64,000 nucleotides of DNA from Brachycybe producta (GCA_036925085.1 JAUPFP010000014.1:4157501-4221500); one strand, 5' to 3'. Shown: positions 10,908 to 22,605, counted from the stretch's first letter. The notes: a model not told the origin generated them from the letters alone. A program made the numbers and translations.

Positions 10908-11215
10908 ATTTGTTAGAAACTAGAATAGTTGATAGTCATGTTAAAAGTATTTTCATAATAAAATCTTTTTTAAGTGATCGTTTAAAATTGTCACTTTTTT
11001 AAGATTTTCTTTGAAAACAAACAGCTACATTTTTCGAAAAGTCTGATAATTCTGAAGTTTCAAAATAAACTTTAGGTCATTTTTAAACTAACATAAAATA
11101 GCTTATTTTTAAAAAATATCATGAAAATACCCTTTAACTGATTGAACAACTATTCTTTTAGTTTCTCCAGATTTCAAGAAAAGTTTAGAATTTCAAAACC
11201 TGTTTTAGTCAAAGC
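10908..11215. mobile_element. family A fold-back MITE
   Basis: The left arm starts GTTAGAAACTAGAATAGTTG (10911). The inner parts CAAAATAAACTTTAGGTC (11061) and AAATAGCTTATTTTTAAAA face each other. The right arm carries ATCATGAAAATACCCTTTAA (11127) and a worn TTTAGTTTCTCC (11157). Confidence 0.75.
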
Positions 11216-11229
11216 AAAACCTAAACAGT

Positions 11230-12547
11230 TTTTTTTCTTAAAAGTCACAGTAGATTCAATGTAGAAAATGTTTCATGATAGACTATTTTGAGAATGTTTT
11301 TGAAGCGTTTATTTAAATATTCTGAAGATTCCAAAAATGGAATAAATGTCACATCATTTAAATAACCTTTAAAGTAGGTAACTTGTAAGATCCTTTTGAA
11401 TCTTCCTTTTACAACATGAGAGACTTAAGTTTGAAATGGAGGAGGTTACAATTCTAGTGACAAAGATCCTCTTATTTTGGTCTGGATTTAGAGGGTGGAT
11501 TTTAGAGGCTTGAAGGGCCACCAACCAAAACCACCCCTTGTCTTCTTCCTTATCACGTTTACAACCTCATTGTATATTTCACAAGTTTTCTTCTTCTTCT
11601 TCTTTTCCATATTCTTATCTTCTTCATCCAACCTTTTGAAATAGTTTTTTTTTTCTTCTTATTCTTCTTATTTCCAAACTTGAGAACTTTCACTTAGATT
11701 GTCAGGTCGTATTATATTTCCATTGTTATGCAAAAAGAAAAAAAAAGAGAACGGAATTTCTGTTACTTTTTCTTACCGTTTTCAGTTCCGTGTTGTTGAT
11801 ACGTAGTTCCATATTTGCCACCCAAAAAAGCTAAGATCATTTTTAAACAATTTCTTTCGATTTTATTCGATGTGATCGAATTTTAAGCTCAATTTTGTTG
11901 TTGGCTCTCAAAATAACATTATTTTTTTGGACAGGTGACAAACAAATATTTTATTTCCTTTTTTGTGTTCTGCCATTTGTCATTATTAGTAGTCATAATT
12001 AGGGCTAGAATTTTATTATAATTTTAATAATGTTTTTTTTTTTCAAATCCAAAACACTAGTTAGAGGCTAGAACTCTAGGTGACAACTAACAGTAACCAG
12101 ACATGTAAACCAATAACCTAATGATTAACAGCAATATGGTGTCTTGAAACCAAAATTGACAGGTGTCTTAAAAGTCTCCATATTTTGTAGCCAAAGGGTC
12201 AAGAAATTTTGTTTCTTTAAAAATATATTGTTGAAGTATTATTGTTCTGAAATTTGATGGAAGTGAATATTTCTTAAGGGAATTTTGAGATGGAAATTTA
12301 ATATCCTAATGGAGGGAGAGAGAGAGAGAAAAAGAAAGAATTTTGGGTTCTATTTTACCTTTTTTTGGGGATAGGAAACATGAAAAAAAACGATTTTTTT
12401 GTGCTCCAGGTTTATGTACAAAAATAACTTTAAAAAAAAAGTTACTATTTTAGTTCGTATTTTTTTGTACTTTGCAAAATTGCAACTTTGATTTGTTGTT
12501 AGTTTGGGTATTGATGCAATGAGCTCGTACTTTATGGTTTGTGTGTC
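11230..12547. other. AT-rich non-coding DNA
   Basis: It holds TTC-rich tracts near 11588-11606 and 11655-11670 and a GA tract near 12313-12340. A paired motif around 12055-12075 (ACTAGTTAGAGGCTAGAAC) resembles the fold-back at 59241. No coding signal was seen. Confidence 0.6.
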
Positions 12548-12615
12548 TTTCAGGTGCAAAATTAAGAGAAACTTGAGTAGTTTAGAAACTATAGAAGGGT
12601 AGTTGAATCACTTAA
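12548..12615. mobile_element. family A solo left arm
   Basis: Only one arm is recognisable: TGTCTTTCAGGTGCAAAATT (12543-12562), then AAGAGAAACTTGAG and TAGAAACTATAGAAGGGTAG. No right arm follows before ordinary AT-rich DNA. Confidence 0.75.
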
Positions 12616-14325
12616 GAGGCTTAAGATTCTTGGCTATCGCAAATCTCCACAAAGAGCGCTAGCATCGTTTTTCTATTGAACCCATAGACCAGATGTTAAA
12701 GAAAAATGTTTATTTTTCATATTTAAAGTTGTCCAATTTTGATGGTTCAAAATGCAATGTGCACCTTAAATATATGCTGATCGAGTAATAGAATGACAAA
12801 AAATTGGTAAGTGCGGTTCTATTTTTAAAAAGTATTTCAAAATCGCGAATTTCTAATTCTTTATATATTTGAGTTACATACATGAGTTTACATACATTGA
12901 GTACGTGCTCATAAGCAAAAAACATTCATTAAAATGTTGGTAAAAATATCTGAAAAAATATCTAACCAGATTTTATAAAAAGTTTATTTTTTAAAGATTT
13001 TCAATTTCTTCTTAGTGTTGCTCATCTTTGAAAACGCAAAAATAACAAAGATTTTGATGGAAATTGTGGACTGAATTAAAATTGAGTTCATTTGTGGAAC
13101 TATTTTTAGAGTTCATTGTCTCTTTAGTTCTAAAAATGAAATTTTTTTGTTTCTTAGTTTTTCTTTTCTAAGTATGTTTTCTAATGCACCTACAAGTGTG
13201 TTGTCTATTGTAGTTTTTGAAGAAAGCTTTTTTTTGTGTGGAATTTTCGGTCGATTCGTTCCACTTTTGTTTTTTTTTTTTCGCCCCCTTCCTTCTTATA
13301 CTTTCCTTGTTATTATCATGAAAAATAGAAATCCAACAAACATCAACAAGAAGAAGAAGAAGAAGAAAAGTGTCCAAATTCTAGTTTCTTTGGATGTTTT
13401 CTTCTTTTAAGATTGAAGTAGGTCTAAATATTTTTTTCCTAAATGTTAAGGATGAACGACAGGGGGTGGAAAATGCATTTTTCCCCATCCTATTTTTTTA
13501 AAAGAAGTGAATCAAGTAATAGGTTGATCTTTGAGTATTTTTCTTCATCCATTCATCCATCCATAGTCCCCACCCACACCTATAATTTCTATGATTAAGA
13601 TGATGGACTCAACTATATTTTCTGAGTCTTGAATGAAAATCACTTTGCTTGTGTTTTCTGCACCTCTTCTTTTTTCTGCCTCCAATTCCCCATTTTCTTT
13701 GCCCTGATTCAGTTTCCCAGGTAATTGTTTTCATTCATGAGAGTGAACGAGAGAATAGAGGGAGGACGAAGAGGTCATCATCTTTATCGTTGTTGTCCGA
13801 GGCAACCGATTTAATATGTTCCTCTTATGTCCTACACTCTTCCCCTTGTTACCTCTCCATTCCACTGGTTACAAAAAGCCTGGGTACAATTAAAACTACT
13901 TTGAAGCAACCAATCACAGCCATATGTGACCGACACCTTTTTTCTTCACAAAAAGCTAATTCACCAAAAGAGACCCCTTGAGTCTTTCCTTAGAAAATAC
14001 ATTGCAACTACAGCCCTTTGGACTTCATTTTGGAATCAAAAAGTCGTACAGTATGTGTGTTCCAACTGTTAGTGCAATACGTCATGTTCATTGCCATAAC
14101 CTTAATCTTACATGTATATGAAAATAACCCTTCTATACTTTAACCTACATTATTTTATTATTATGAACCCAGGCCCTTGGAAACTTTTTTTCTTCTTGAA
14201 ATTCAAGTCACTTTAAGATATGTTAAGATTTTTTTGTGGTCGTTTTTTCTAAGATTTCTACTGAAACTTAAGTTAAAAGTTAGGTTATGTGAGTAAATTG
14301 GTTCACATTTCATGAATGATTCATG
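12616..14325. other. non-coding DNA; one GC-richer patch
   Basis: An AAG run lies at 13348-13369. The patch at about 13690-13980 is less AT-rich and carries a 110-codon open frame (13649-13981) with no recognised domain, signal or repeat match. It begins in a pyrimidine run. An exon or a transposon piece cannot be told apart by eye. Confidence 0.5.
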
Positions 14326-14328
14326 AGT

Positions 14329-14474
14329 TTAGATCTACAGGACAGTTTTTGAAGCCATTTTTTCGTTTTCTTCTTTAAACACAATAAAAGATGGATGCAA
14401 AATGATATATTGGTATATATAGATATATAAATATATATATAAAATAGCTGCTTCAAAACTATTCTGTATCTGGA
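14329..14474. repeat. imperfect fold-back, about 145 bp
   Basis: The left arm AGATCTACAGGACAGTTTTTG and adjoining GAAGCCATTTT align with the reverse complement of AAAATAGCTGCTTCAAAAC and TATTCTGTATCTGG. A TA-rich loop (14404-14440) sits between. The arms agree at roughly three quarters of positions, so it is an old copy or a chance pair. Confidence 0.5.
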
Positions 14475-15039
14475 TTAAACCCTTATAACCATGTTGTATA
14501 TAGTGAACATGGAATCCCTTTTTATGCATTTGCTCAAGGAAGTCTTAAGAAAGTTAAAGAAGAAATGGATCATATTCTACTTTTTTTCCACCATTGTAAC
14601 AAAATGACAACCGGCTGACTATTTTTTTTTTTTTGGAGTTGAAGGAGGACATTTTTTTTGTGTAAAATGAAGGAAATAAGAAAAAGAAAACGTAGAAGTA
14701 GGTGAAGAGGTCAGAAAACATATTCTTCCAAATCGAATTCATCGTTTCGGAAAACATGGAAGAAAAATAGATATATAGATAGAGAACACAAACATTGAAT
14801 GGACATTGGGTTCTTCTTTTTCAGTGTGTAAACAAACATACAAAAGTTTCTACAAAAATATGCAACCGTTTTTCATTCTTCTCGATTGAGAAGAATTCAA
14901 ACTGAAGTATTGGAACCAATACTTTTTAATGGAAACATTCCCAAAAATTGAAGGATGTGAAAACAATTGGAGGGTAAAAAAAAAGACAAAGAGGGGAGAG
15001 TTGAAAAGGGCACTGAAGTTTGAAATCAAAGGATTAGTT

Positions 15040-15465
15040 TCACTTCTCTTGGTTGTGGCCACCAAAACCAACCATTCTCAAATTCCAACATATTGTTGGA
15101 ACACACAAACCACTTTTGGTGGTCGATTTCGACTGCAAAAGGAAGCCGGAGTTGTAGCCAAAATCGACCACTTCGATTTTTCCCATAAATAATACATTGC
15201 AACCACAACCCAACCACCTGCAACTTCAATTTACAGTCGAACAGTGATCTGTGTGCCAAGGGCCCTTAAGAGACCAACTCTTGGGCTCAACTTAATGTAA
15301 GGTTGCAATTTTTTTGTGACTACTTTTCGACTGCAAAATGAATTCCGGTTATCACTAAAACCGACCACCTCGAGTATTTCCATATAAAATATTTTGCAAC
15401 CACAACGTTCGCCTTCATTCTGCAGTGGAAAGGTGGCCGAACAGTTATCTGTGTGCCATGGCCCT
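15040..15465. mobile_element. family E relatives, two tandem units
   Basis: Unit one runs from GTTGTGGCCACCAAAACC (15051) through GGTGGTCGATTTCGACTGCA (15119) to GTGTGCCAAGGGCCCTTAAG (15251). Unit two repeats the order with CTTTTCGACTGCAAAATGAA (15323), AAACCGACCACCTCGAGTA (15358) and CTGTGTGCCATGGCCCTAAG (15449). The open frames here on both strands (14929-15192, 15026-15259, 15231-15509) are repeat sequence. Confidence 0.7.
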
Positions 15466-15636
15466 AAGTCGAGAATGGTCGGCGGCAATTTTGAGAAAAG
15501 GTGGCTCAAATAAACCTCGGTGATGAAGCAGTAAAGTCACGAACAAATCGAATACTTCAATCCACACAAAAAAAAAATCTTTTTTTGGTTTTATTTCATG
15601 CCCAGTGGCGACGATAGTGTCAGTGGCGGCATCCCA

Positions 15637-15664
15637 ACCACATTGCATTGCATTGCATTGCATC
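15637..15664. repeat. CATTG pentanucleotide tandem repeat
   Basis: About five copies of CATTG occur in a row just after GTCAGTGGCGGCATCCCAAC. Confidence 0.9.
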
Positions 15665-15749
15665 AACTTCAGCTTCATCGAATCTCAATATATTTCCAAG
15701 TTTTATTTTTGAAATAGATTTTTCTATTTCAAATGCATGCTTGATGCTG

Positions 15750-16105
15750 TACTTGAGTGATGGGCCCCTTCCTTCCCTTCCCTTTTAGTCTCTATCCATC
15801 CCAGCACCACCACCTCCATCAGGCGTAATGGTGCTCCTTAGAGACTTGAAGAGTCACTCCTAAGGCCTTGGTGCACAATGGATGATGATACATTCTTAAA
15901 AGTGTCTATCTGTTGTAGTCTTCCAATATTGACTCGGTCTACTTTTCAATGATTTATTTTCTGATCTTTGTGAAGTACTCCGAGTGCTTGTGACTCAGAT
16001 TGCTCCGAGGCGTGCCCTTGTGCATGTGTTCTTCATTCTACACTCGTACAAGACTCTCACTCTGAAGCTGGTTGCAGACGATCCCTATCTGGTTTGTTAA
16101 TTCTG
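15750..16105. other. GC-richer unexplained block
   Basis: This is one of the few stretches with balanced composition. The frame from 15945 to 16101 is open for about 52 codons and reads without low-complexity bias (FNDLFSDLCEVLRVLVTQIA and on), ending in a stop. A short match pair, TGGTGCTCCTTAGAGAC and GAGTCACTCCTAAGGCC, lies upstream. No domain was recognised. It could be an exon, a 3' untranslated region or a diverged retroelement. Confidence 0.35.
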
Positions 16106-16205
16106 AATTGTTTCTCAAAATCGTCACACACATTCAAACCATTTTTGTCTAGTTTTTTTCTTTTGAAATTGTATGTAGACAGAGTCAATTTAGTATTTAA
16201 ATATA

Positions 16206-16278
16206 TGAATTTGAACAATTACTCTGCAAGCAGGTCCATAAGGCCAATGGCAGAGAGACAATTTTGTCCAAAAACCGT
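16206..16278 (+). repeat. family H end fragment
   Basis: GAATTTGAACAATTACTCTG is followed by CAAGCAG, a spacer, then ATGGCAGAGAGACAATTTTG and TCCAAAAACC. The strongest match is to the copy at 17824. Confidence 0.75.
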
Positions 16279-16289
16279 ATATGAATTGT

Positions 16290-17815
16290 ATTTTCGACGT
16301 TCTAAAACTTGTCAATCCTTTCTACGCAGCAATCCAGCTTCTTTCAGTTCAGCCCAACATTGAAGAGAATATCTGATCGAACAGATTCGTTCGAGTCAAG
16401 ATTGATAAGCAATAAAAGTTGGGTTGAATTAACAAAATTCACCACATAGGCTTTATTAGAAGGATTGGCGGAAAATTTAGGTTTTTGTAATTTTGTATGA
16501 TAGAAAAGGGTAATAACAAATATTTTCAACAAATTAAACAAAAGGATTCTTGCATTATTACACCATTTTATCAGACAAAAATGACAATTCAAAAAAAAAA
16601 TTTTGGGCGACGCAAAAGTATACACGATCAATATTTGCATTTGAAAAAGCCAGGATGGACAAGCCGGAATTGGTCGTCTGTATCGAGCCTGAGAAATCAA
16701 TCAGTCAGTCACTCCTACTGTTTTTTAAGTGCAATGATAGTAGTATTTGAGTGTATTTATATGGGTAGTGGGTGTTATTACAACCACACTAACAGGATAT
16801 TATTGTCAGTGTGGAATATCGGCTTACTTCAGACAAGAGTCTACTTTTTAAAGCTTGTTTCATTTTTCATTAAAACATTTAATTGTATTTTCCAATAGTT
16901 GGAACTCTTTTTGTCTATATCATCATTGAGCATCACGACCTCGGCCCCCGTTTTTCGGTCTTTGATGTTATTGTTGTTTGGAGAATGTTTGTTGCATTTC
17001 AGCAAAAGAGAGAGAGAAAGAGAGAATGAGATTTAATATGACTGAAATAAATATATCTCAATTTCCTGTTGTCCTTTGTGGTGAATGATTAATTGAGTAA
17101 ATTTAAAATGTTTGTCATCAAACAAAAGTTACGAGTATTTAACTTGTGTGTTTATGTGACTGTGACATGAGGACATCTTTGAAGAGAAAATGTTGTTTTG
17201 TGCTGTCATTTAGCTAAATGTCAACAATGATGAGCTTTTCTAGTATTTTGTTCATTTCATTAACTACATGGTTATAAAACAGTCTATTGGAATTTAGCAA
17301 CAAACCCCCCCCCCCCCCAAACCGAATGTTAAAACTCTGTAGAGTGTGTGTGTCTTCTCTGCATGTTGTCCGTGGCAAGTGCGCGTGTTTTCATGTTGTG
17401 ATTGACATAAACTGGTGTTTTTGTATGTTGATGGATTGATTACCGGTTTAAATAGTTGTTGGCTCAGTGGGTGGATCAATTCCCTCCGTCGCCTCTATAA
17501 TCTCACACTGTGTGTGTTTTTTCTATGGAATCCTTGTAGAGAGATTTATGGGGATCTTTAGTTTTTCTTACAAGGTAATATATGAAAATAATATGGGATG
17601 AATGTGAGACAAGGTGTGATAATTCATCTTTTTTAGTAAAACATACTATTATTATGGTAACTTATTATTTATGACAGCAATCTGAATTTAAAGTGGTCGG
17701 AAAATATATGCAATAATTTTTCTACTTTCTGTTTTTCATGATTATAATTAAAGTTTTTTCTCTCTGTGAAAAAAAGTTTATAAAGTTTATCGATAACCTA
17801 GGAAAAGGGCTAATA
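16290..17815. other. non-coding DNA with short open frames
   Basis: Frames of 118 and 133 codons overlap on opposite strands at 16344-16898, without recognised domains. A GA run lies near 17004-17025. I see no element ends. Confidence 0.5.
17305..17318. repeat. poly-C run of 14
   Basis: Fourteen uninterrupted C residues lie in otherwise AT-rich DNA. On the minus strand this is a G-run. Confidence 0.95.
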
Positions 17816-17823
17816 GGGTAGTA

Positions 17824-17892
17824 TTTGAATTTGAAACATTACTTTTGCAAGCAGTCAAGAAGACCGTTAGCATAGGGACGAAAGTCCAATTG
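17824..17892 (+). repeat. family H end fragment
   Basis: TTTGAATTTGAAACATTACT, then TTTGCAAGCAG, then TAGCATAGGGACGAAAGTCC match the order in the fragment at 16206. Confidence 0.75.
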
Positions 17893-17899
17893 TAACATG

Positions 17900-19060
17900 T
17901 AAAATGCTCCCGTCATTTATGACGGGTTACCCCACTAGTACAAAATGTTTTATTCTGAATATCTGCTTAAATTCTATAGAAACCAATGCTCAGAAGGTTT
18001 GTCATCCTAACTTTACCCATTTTCCCTGAACCTATGCAACTTTTGCAGGTCTAATGAGCAGAATTATTTTTGTAATAGTTTTCAAACATGATTAATTATC
18101 ATTTAGTGAAATATCTTTTACCAAAAATTACCATTAAAAGATAAAATTATAAAGAAAAATTCTTTCAAACACATTCACTTACTATTCTAGTTTATAACGA
18201 AAAATGACGTCCAATTCTATAAATGTTTGTCCTGAACCCTTGTGTTAGTAAATTTACTTCAAAATTCATAGCTGAAAAAGGAAGCAAAAAACGAAGAAGA
18301 TATATAAAAATAGTTGCTTCAAGCATGAAAGAATAAAAATCTTCTGTTCATAACTCTAACATTGGATTTTCAAACATAAAAATCAGTTGGAATTCACAGA
18401 CGATGAAGAATAAAAATGGTAAAAAAAAAATATAGAAAGTGAAGAAAACACACGAAAAAAAAAAACACATCAAAAATAAAGAAGAAGAAAAAAAAAATAA
18501 CGGATTGAAAAACGCCTTAAGGAAGAAAATCGAATCTCCATAATTCCCAATTGCATGATTGGGCAGGTATTCCTAGAAGTTTCAGACAAAACAAGGGTAT
18601 CTCTCTGTGTGTCCCATATATCTGCCACCATTTGCATTGTGTCAAGTATGTGACTTATGGAGGTCTTCTGTTTTTTTTATTGTTATCCTCATGAATCATC
18701 TTCATTCACACTGGAATATATTGGGAAAGAAAGAAAGGAGAAAGAGGGTTGGGGTGGGAGGCTAACTTTCTATACCCGATTGACTTTCAGGTCACGGCCT
18801 TAACAATTCAAACATGAATGATGGAAAACTTTTGTCTTTGCAAAATGACAACTTTTCTAAGTTGTCATTTTCCCCCCTCTTTTTACAACCTTTCTATCTT
18901 TCAGAATATTTCCCATCTCACTTTTTTTTTCTTTAAAGTGCAATCAATTATCTTATATCATTTCCATACAATTTATAATTTAGTGAATGTCAATTTTTAC
19001 ACCAAATAAAAAAGCATCAACCAAAAAAAAGGGTCTCTGAATGAAAGGGGAAGAGACAGT
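17900..19060. other. AT-rich non-coding DNA
   Basis: A possible worn family A remnant lies near 18105-18200 (AATATCTTTTACC, then CTATTCTAGTTTATAACG). Poly-A and AAG tracts lie at about 18420-18500. Nothing else was recognised. Confidence 0.55.
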
Positions 19061-19061
19061 G

Positions 19062-19195
19062 GCATAGCTACGGGAAGCAGTTTGCTCTTGTCGGTGCTTG
19101 TCTTTCCTCGCCACTATGTTTTTACCCTACCTATGTTGAGAGAGGCAAAACTCAAGATTTTGGCTTCGGACGCCCAAAATCGATGTACACCACTG
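19062..19195. mobile_element. short MITE with CAGTGG ends
   Basis: The left end CAGTGGCATAGCTACGGG and the right end GATGTACACCACTG give inverted termini CAGTGG(YR)TA. The interior holds GCTTCGGACGCCCAAAATCG. CAGTGGCGTAGCTA-type ends are common on animal DNA transposon remnants. No convincing 8-bp target duplication is present, so the superfamily is left open. Confidence 0.6.
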
Positions 19196-20450
19196 AGAAA
19201 AAAAAGAGAAAAGATTCATTTGTCACCAGATGGCGAAACAATAGCCATCAAAGCAAATGATCTTTTTTTTTTCTTCTTAACAAAAAATTCAATATTTTTG
19301 ATATTCTTATGCACATTTTCATTTTGCCAACACAAAAAAAAAACTAAGAAAGAAAAGAAAGAGAGATAGAGAGAGACTAAGATAAAAGATCCAATATCTA
19401 GGCAAATATGTAAACTGAGGGAGGATAAAAAACAGTGATTCAAGTCATAAAAAATACATATAGACAAAATAAGAGAGTGTATTTGTATGTGTGTGGGCAT
19501 AACAGACAATAGATTTCATAAAAGGACGACGCCATGTCTGAATGCAACAAGGGGATAACCATATATCTATATATAAAAAATATGGAAATTTAGTTTTCTA
19601 AGAATGACATAAAAAATGAAGCAGAAAGAACCGATAAGTCTGTTATGTGATGTTAGTTGTGCAACCATACAACCTCCTCCTACTCCTCCTCCTCCTCCTC
19701 ATTCCCTTCCACCTTTTTTAAAAGATATCATTTAAATGCCAGTTCATTTTATGTCACATTCAAATGGATATACTACTCGTGGGCCCATAAACACAGTAGT
19801 AAGACAGAATTGAGCCACTTTGGTTTTTGGTAGACATATTAAAAAAAACTAAAAGAAGTAACATCAACATTTTTGGAAGATGTTACCTTTTAAGCCACCA
19901 CACAAACCAAGGCAAACTTAGGCAAAGCTAAGAGAAAAATCTCTCTTAAGTATTTGTCTAAGAAGAAAACAAAAACATGCTCAAAGCAAACAAAAACCAT
20001 CAAAATGTACAACTGTTACTAATTAGTAATTACAAAAGGTTGTTCATCAGGCCCGGCATATGTCAGGAGCAACATGTCACCGCAAAATACTCTGGAATGA
20101 CTAGTTTTATTCAAGTTACTATGATTACTATAGTTTGTGACAATTTTATGACTAGAATATAACAGGCTTGTGACCTGTAAAAGGCGATGCATTTGAATTT
20201 TAGCTGTTATTTGCTAGTTAATCATCAATGCATATGTCACTCTCGACGAGTTAAGACTACGGAAACTTGAAAACTATGGAGAAAAAAAATCGAAATTTTG
20301 ATAGATTAGGCCTCCTTGGGGAATTAAATTTTACTAATTTGTTTAATTAGAAATAAAAGCTTCGTTCACATCGAGTTTCGTCATTTATTTCGAGTCAAAA
20401 ACGGGTTAAGCCTAATCCAGGTAGACATATTGTGACTACTACTTCTACTC
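19196..20450. other. non-coding DNA with GA and CTC tracts
   Basis: AAAGAAAAGAAAGAGAGATA occurs near 19350 and a CTC array at about 19675-19702. Two open frames on opposite strands (19082-19369, 19216-19509) are homopolymer-driven. Confidence 0.6.
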
Positions 20451-20496
20451 TTTCCTGAATATTTTGCAAGTGACTACTCAGCAGAACAGGCGTCTG

Positions 20497-20671
20497 TAGA
20501 CTGCTTCAGAATTTCTTTGGCTCCACCCTTTTATGAGCGTCATCAATTTCTAATTGGTTTATTACTGGGTCTGATGTCACATGCCCCGCCCTTTTCAATT
20601 TCTAATTGGTTGATATTTGGTCTGACGCTCATAAAAGTGCGGGGCCAAAATAATTCTGAAGCTGTCTACCG
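20497..20671. mobile_element. MITE with CTTCAGAATT ends
   Basis: The left arm TAGACTGCTTCAGAATTTC, CTTTGGCTCCACCCTTTTAT, GAGCGTCA is inverted at the right as TGACGCTCATAAAAGTGCGG, GGCCAAAATAATTCTGAAG, CTGTCTAC. The second layer of inverted repeat (CAATTTCTAATTGGTT) occurs twice in direct orientation and is itself nearly palindromic. Confidence 0.85.
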
Positions 20672-20763
20672 ATGCCTGTCGCAGCAGAAGAAGTCTCCAG
20701 GTTTGAATTCTGGCATGTGCATGGATATTTGTGTTGTCCTGACCTGCAAATTTGAGTGTAACC

Positions 20764-20862
20764 CTTGTATGTCCCTCAATGACCACGATATTGAAAGGGT
20801 CGTTTGTTTATTGGTTGCTTAACGGCCCCATCAACACCGAGGTCATTTCAGGGACATACAAG
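20764..20862. repeat. inverted repeat CTTGTATGTCCCT, SINE-body region
   Basis: CTTGTATGTCCCTCAATGACC (20764-20784) faces GGTCATTTCAGGGACATACAAG at 20841-20862. The sequence in the loop, GCTTAACGGCCCCATCAACA, is GC-rich, and the whole resembles the structured core of a SINE. Confidence 0.7.
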
Positions 20863-20994
20863 ACAGTTCAACACAAAGGCAAATTTCAAATACAAATTCA
20901 GTACCAATCACAAATCATTTTTTTTTCACGTTCCAAGTCCAATATTCAATACAAGTGAAATCAAATCAAAGCAAGAAAACAACAAACAACCATT

Positions 20995-21068
20995 CCCTCA
21001 CCAGGATTCGAATCCGAGACCCCCCAGAACCATAATCAGAGACTTTCCCGAATGCGCTACCGAGGCGT
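20995..21068 (-). pseudogene. tRNA-like SINE head with RNA polymerase III boxes
   Basis: On the minus strand TAGCGCATTCGGG (21048-21060) fits an A box and GGATTCGAATCC (21004-21015) fits a B box, 33 bp apart as in tRNAs. The D-stem and acceptor stem do not pair, so this is not a working tRNA gene. It is best read as the tRNA-derived head of a SINE whose body runs leftward toward 20760. Confidence 0.65.
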
Positions 21069-21160
21069 TTGGCTTGAAAGGGACGTTGAATAAGGGACAA
21101 ACAAGAAGCAAGTGACAAGTCACAAAGCATCCTTTTTTGTGAATATTTTGCAAGTGACTA

Positions 21161-21950
21161 GTCATCCGTTCTGAATAAGGTCTTTACCCTCTCTTTTTAT
21201 GTTTAACGAATGAGAGAAAAAAGAAATGAACTTCACTTCCTAATGAAGTCTGATTAAATTTGAGCGAAATTTGCGGAGTTGGCATCTCTCTCTTTTCGAA
21301 GTCTCTCTCTCTCTCTCCCCCAAATAATCTTCCACCACCACCACCACCACCACCTCTTGTATTAAAGACGTGCAATTTTCTTTAGCTACTAAATTCAGTA
21401 GCAATAGATACAATGCCTAGTAAGTCTAAAACCCTACTAAGTTTTTTTTCCCTGCCTCACGACGACTTATTTCGCGTGTTTATCTATATCTATACAGGAA
21501 TTTCTATATTAGCTAAATGAACATAAGACAAATCTCAACTCTTGCTGAAAAAGGACCTGCTTACATAGACAATTTTACTAACATCTTTTTCGCACAAGAA
21601 ACACTTTTTTTTCGTCGTTTTTTCCCCATTCTCTTCTTTCATTTTCTGGTTTTTATCTGTACTCAACGTAAATTAACGTTGATATTTTACTCTCCCTCAA
21701 GGAATTTAAGACTTTTTTTATTTCTACAAATCATAGCGTACAATGAACAATAACGACGAAAACAACAAACATCTAACAATTGAAATTCTTTATTATAATA
21801 TAAAGTATACAAAACAAAATAAAAGTAAAATTATTTAGAATAGGTTGGCGCCAATGACGTCATCAACTAAAGCAGCCATACGTTTTTTCTCTCTATCTTT
21901 TTGATAATGGAAAATTAATTAACTTTTATATAAAGAAAAGACCTAATTAA
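21161..21950. other. AT-rich non-coding DNA with CT and CAC tracts
   Basis: CT runs lie at about 21303-21320 and a CAC array at 21332-21354. The glycine-rich minus frame here is a translation of that array. Confidence 0.65.
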
Positions 21951-22210
21951 GATGGTTAATGAACAGCAATTTGAAAGCAAAAATTAAGAGAAACATGAAA
22001 GAGTTTTTAGAAACTAGAAAGGTAGCTCAATCACTTAAAGGTATTTTCATGTTTGTTATCTTTTAAAATAAACTTTTTATAGACCAAAAATAAAATATCA
22101 TCTGCTAAAAATGGTGTCATTTTCAAACTCACACAAAAAAAGCTTATTTTGAAAGATGCCAACAAAGAAAATAACCCTAAGTGATTGATCTACCCTTCTA
22201 GTAATTAACT
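21940..22210. mobile_element. family A fold-back MITE, near full length
   Basis: It begins at the edge AAGACCTAATTAAGATGG (21939), passes CAAAAATTAAGAGAAACATG and AGCTCAATCACTTAAAGG, and reaches AATAAACTTTTTATAGACC. The right arm has AAGCTTATTTTGAAAGATG (22140) and CTACCCTTCTAGTAATTAAC (22191), where it stops short of the outer right edge. Confidence 0.85.
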
Positions 22211-22605
22211 AAGGGAAGACCTGATTAAGTTGGTTTTATGAACGAACTCTTGAGTAGTCTGTCTTTCAAGAGTACAACACTAAGAGAAACTAGAAAATAT
22301 TTTAAAAACTAGAAGGGTATTTCAATCTCTAAAGGGTATTTTCATGTTCAAAATAAACTTTTTTTTATAGACAAATATTAATAAAATACCGTTTGCTTAA
22401 AATTGGGTCATTTTCAAACTCATATTAAAAAGCTTAATTTAAAAGATACCAACATAAAAAAGATTCTTAAGTGCTTCATTTTACACTTCTAGTTTCTAAA
22501 ACACAATCAATTTTCTCTTCATTTTTGCACCTGAAAAACAGAATAACCAGAGTTCAAGGGCCGCGTTCACACTTTAAAACCGGCCTTTAAAAAACCATTC
22601 ATAAT
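22211..22605. mobile_element. family A fold-back MITE, best full-length copy
   Basis: The left edge is AAGACCTGATTAAGTTGG, followed by TCTGTCTTTCAAGAGTACAA, AACTAGAAGGGTATTTCAAT and TATTTTCATGTTCAAAATAA. The right arm runs AAGCTTAATTTAAAAGATAC, CTTCTAGTTTCTAAAACACA, TTTTGCACCTGAAAAACAGA, ATAACCAGAGTTCAAGG and the edge ACTTTAAAACCGGCCTTTAA. It directly follows the copy at 21940 in the same register, so the two abut. Confidence 0.88.

Larger units (their letters stand above)
20456..21160. mobile_element. composite insertion bounded by 21-bp direct repeats
   Basis: The 21-mer beginning TGAATATTTTGCAAGTGAC is identical at 20456-20476 and 21140-21160. Between them lie a MITE, an inverted repeat and a tRNA-like region. 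A perfect repeat of this length at both ends of retroelement-like sequence fits a target-site duplication from LINE-driven insertion. A tandem-duplication origin is not excluded. Confidence 0.6.

Noticed and set aside
13649..13981. 110-codon open frame that might be an exon
   Set aside because: No splice-site, domain or homology evidence can be read by eye. It starts in a pyrimidine run. Noted as a GC-richer patch only.
16344..16898. Overlapping 118- and 133-codon frames
   Set aside because: They are on opposite strands of the same AT-rich DNA, without domain or codon-bias evidence.
20995..21068. Functional tRNA gene on the minus strand
   Set aside because: A and B boxes are present but the D-stem and acceptor stem do not pair, so it was called a SINE head.
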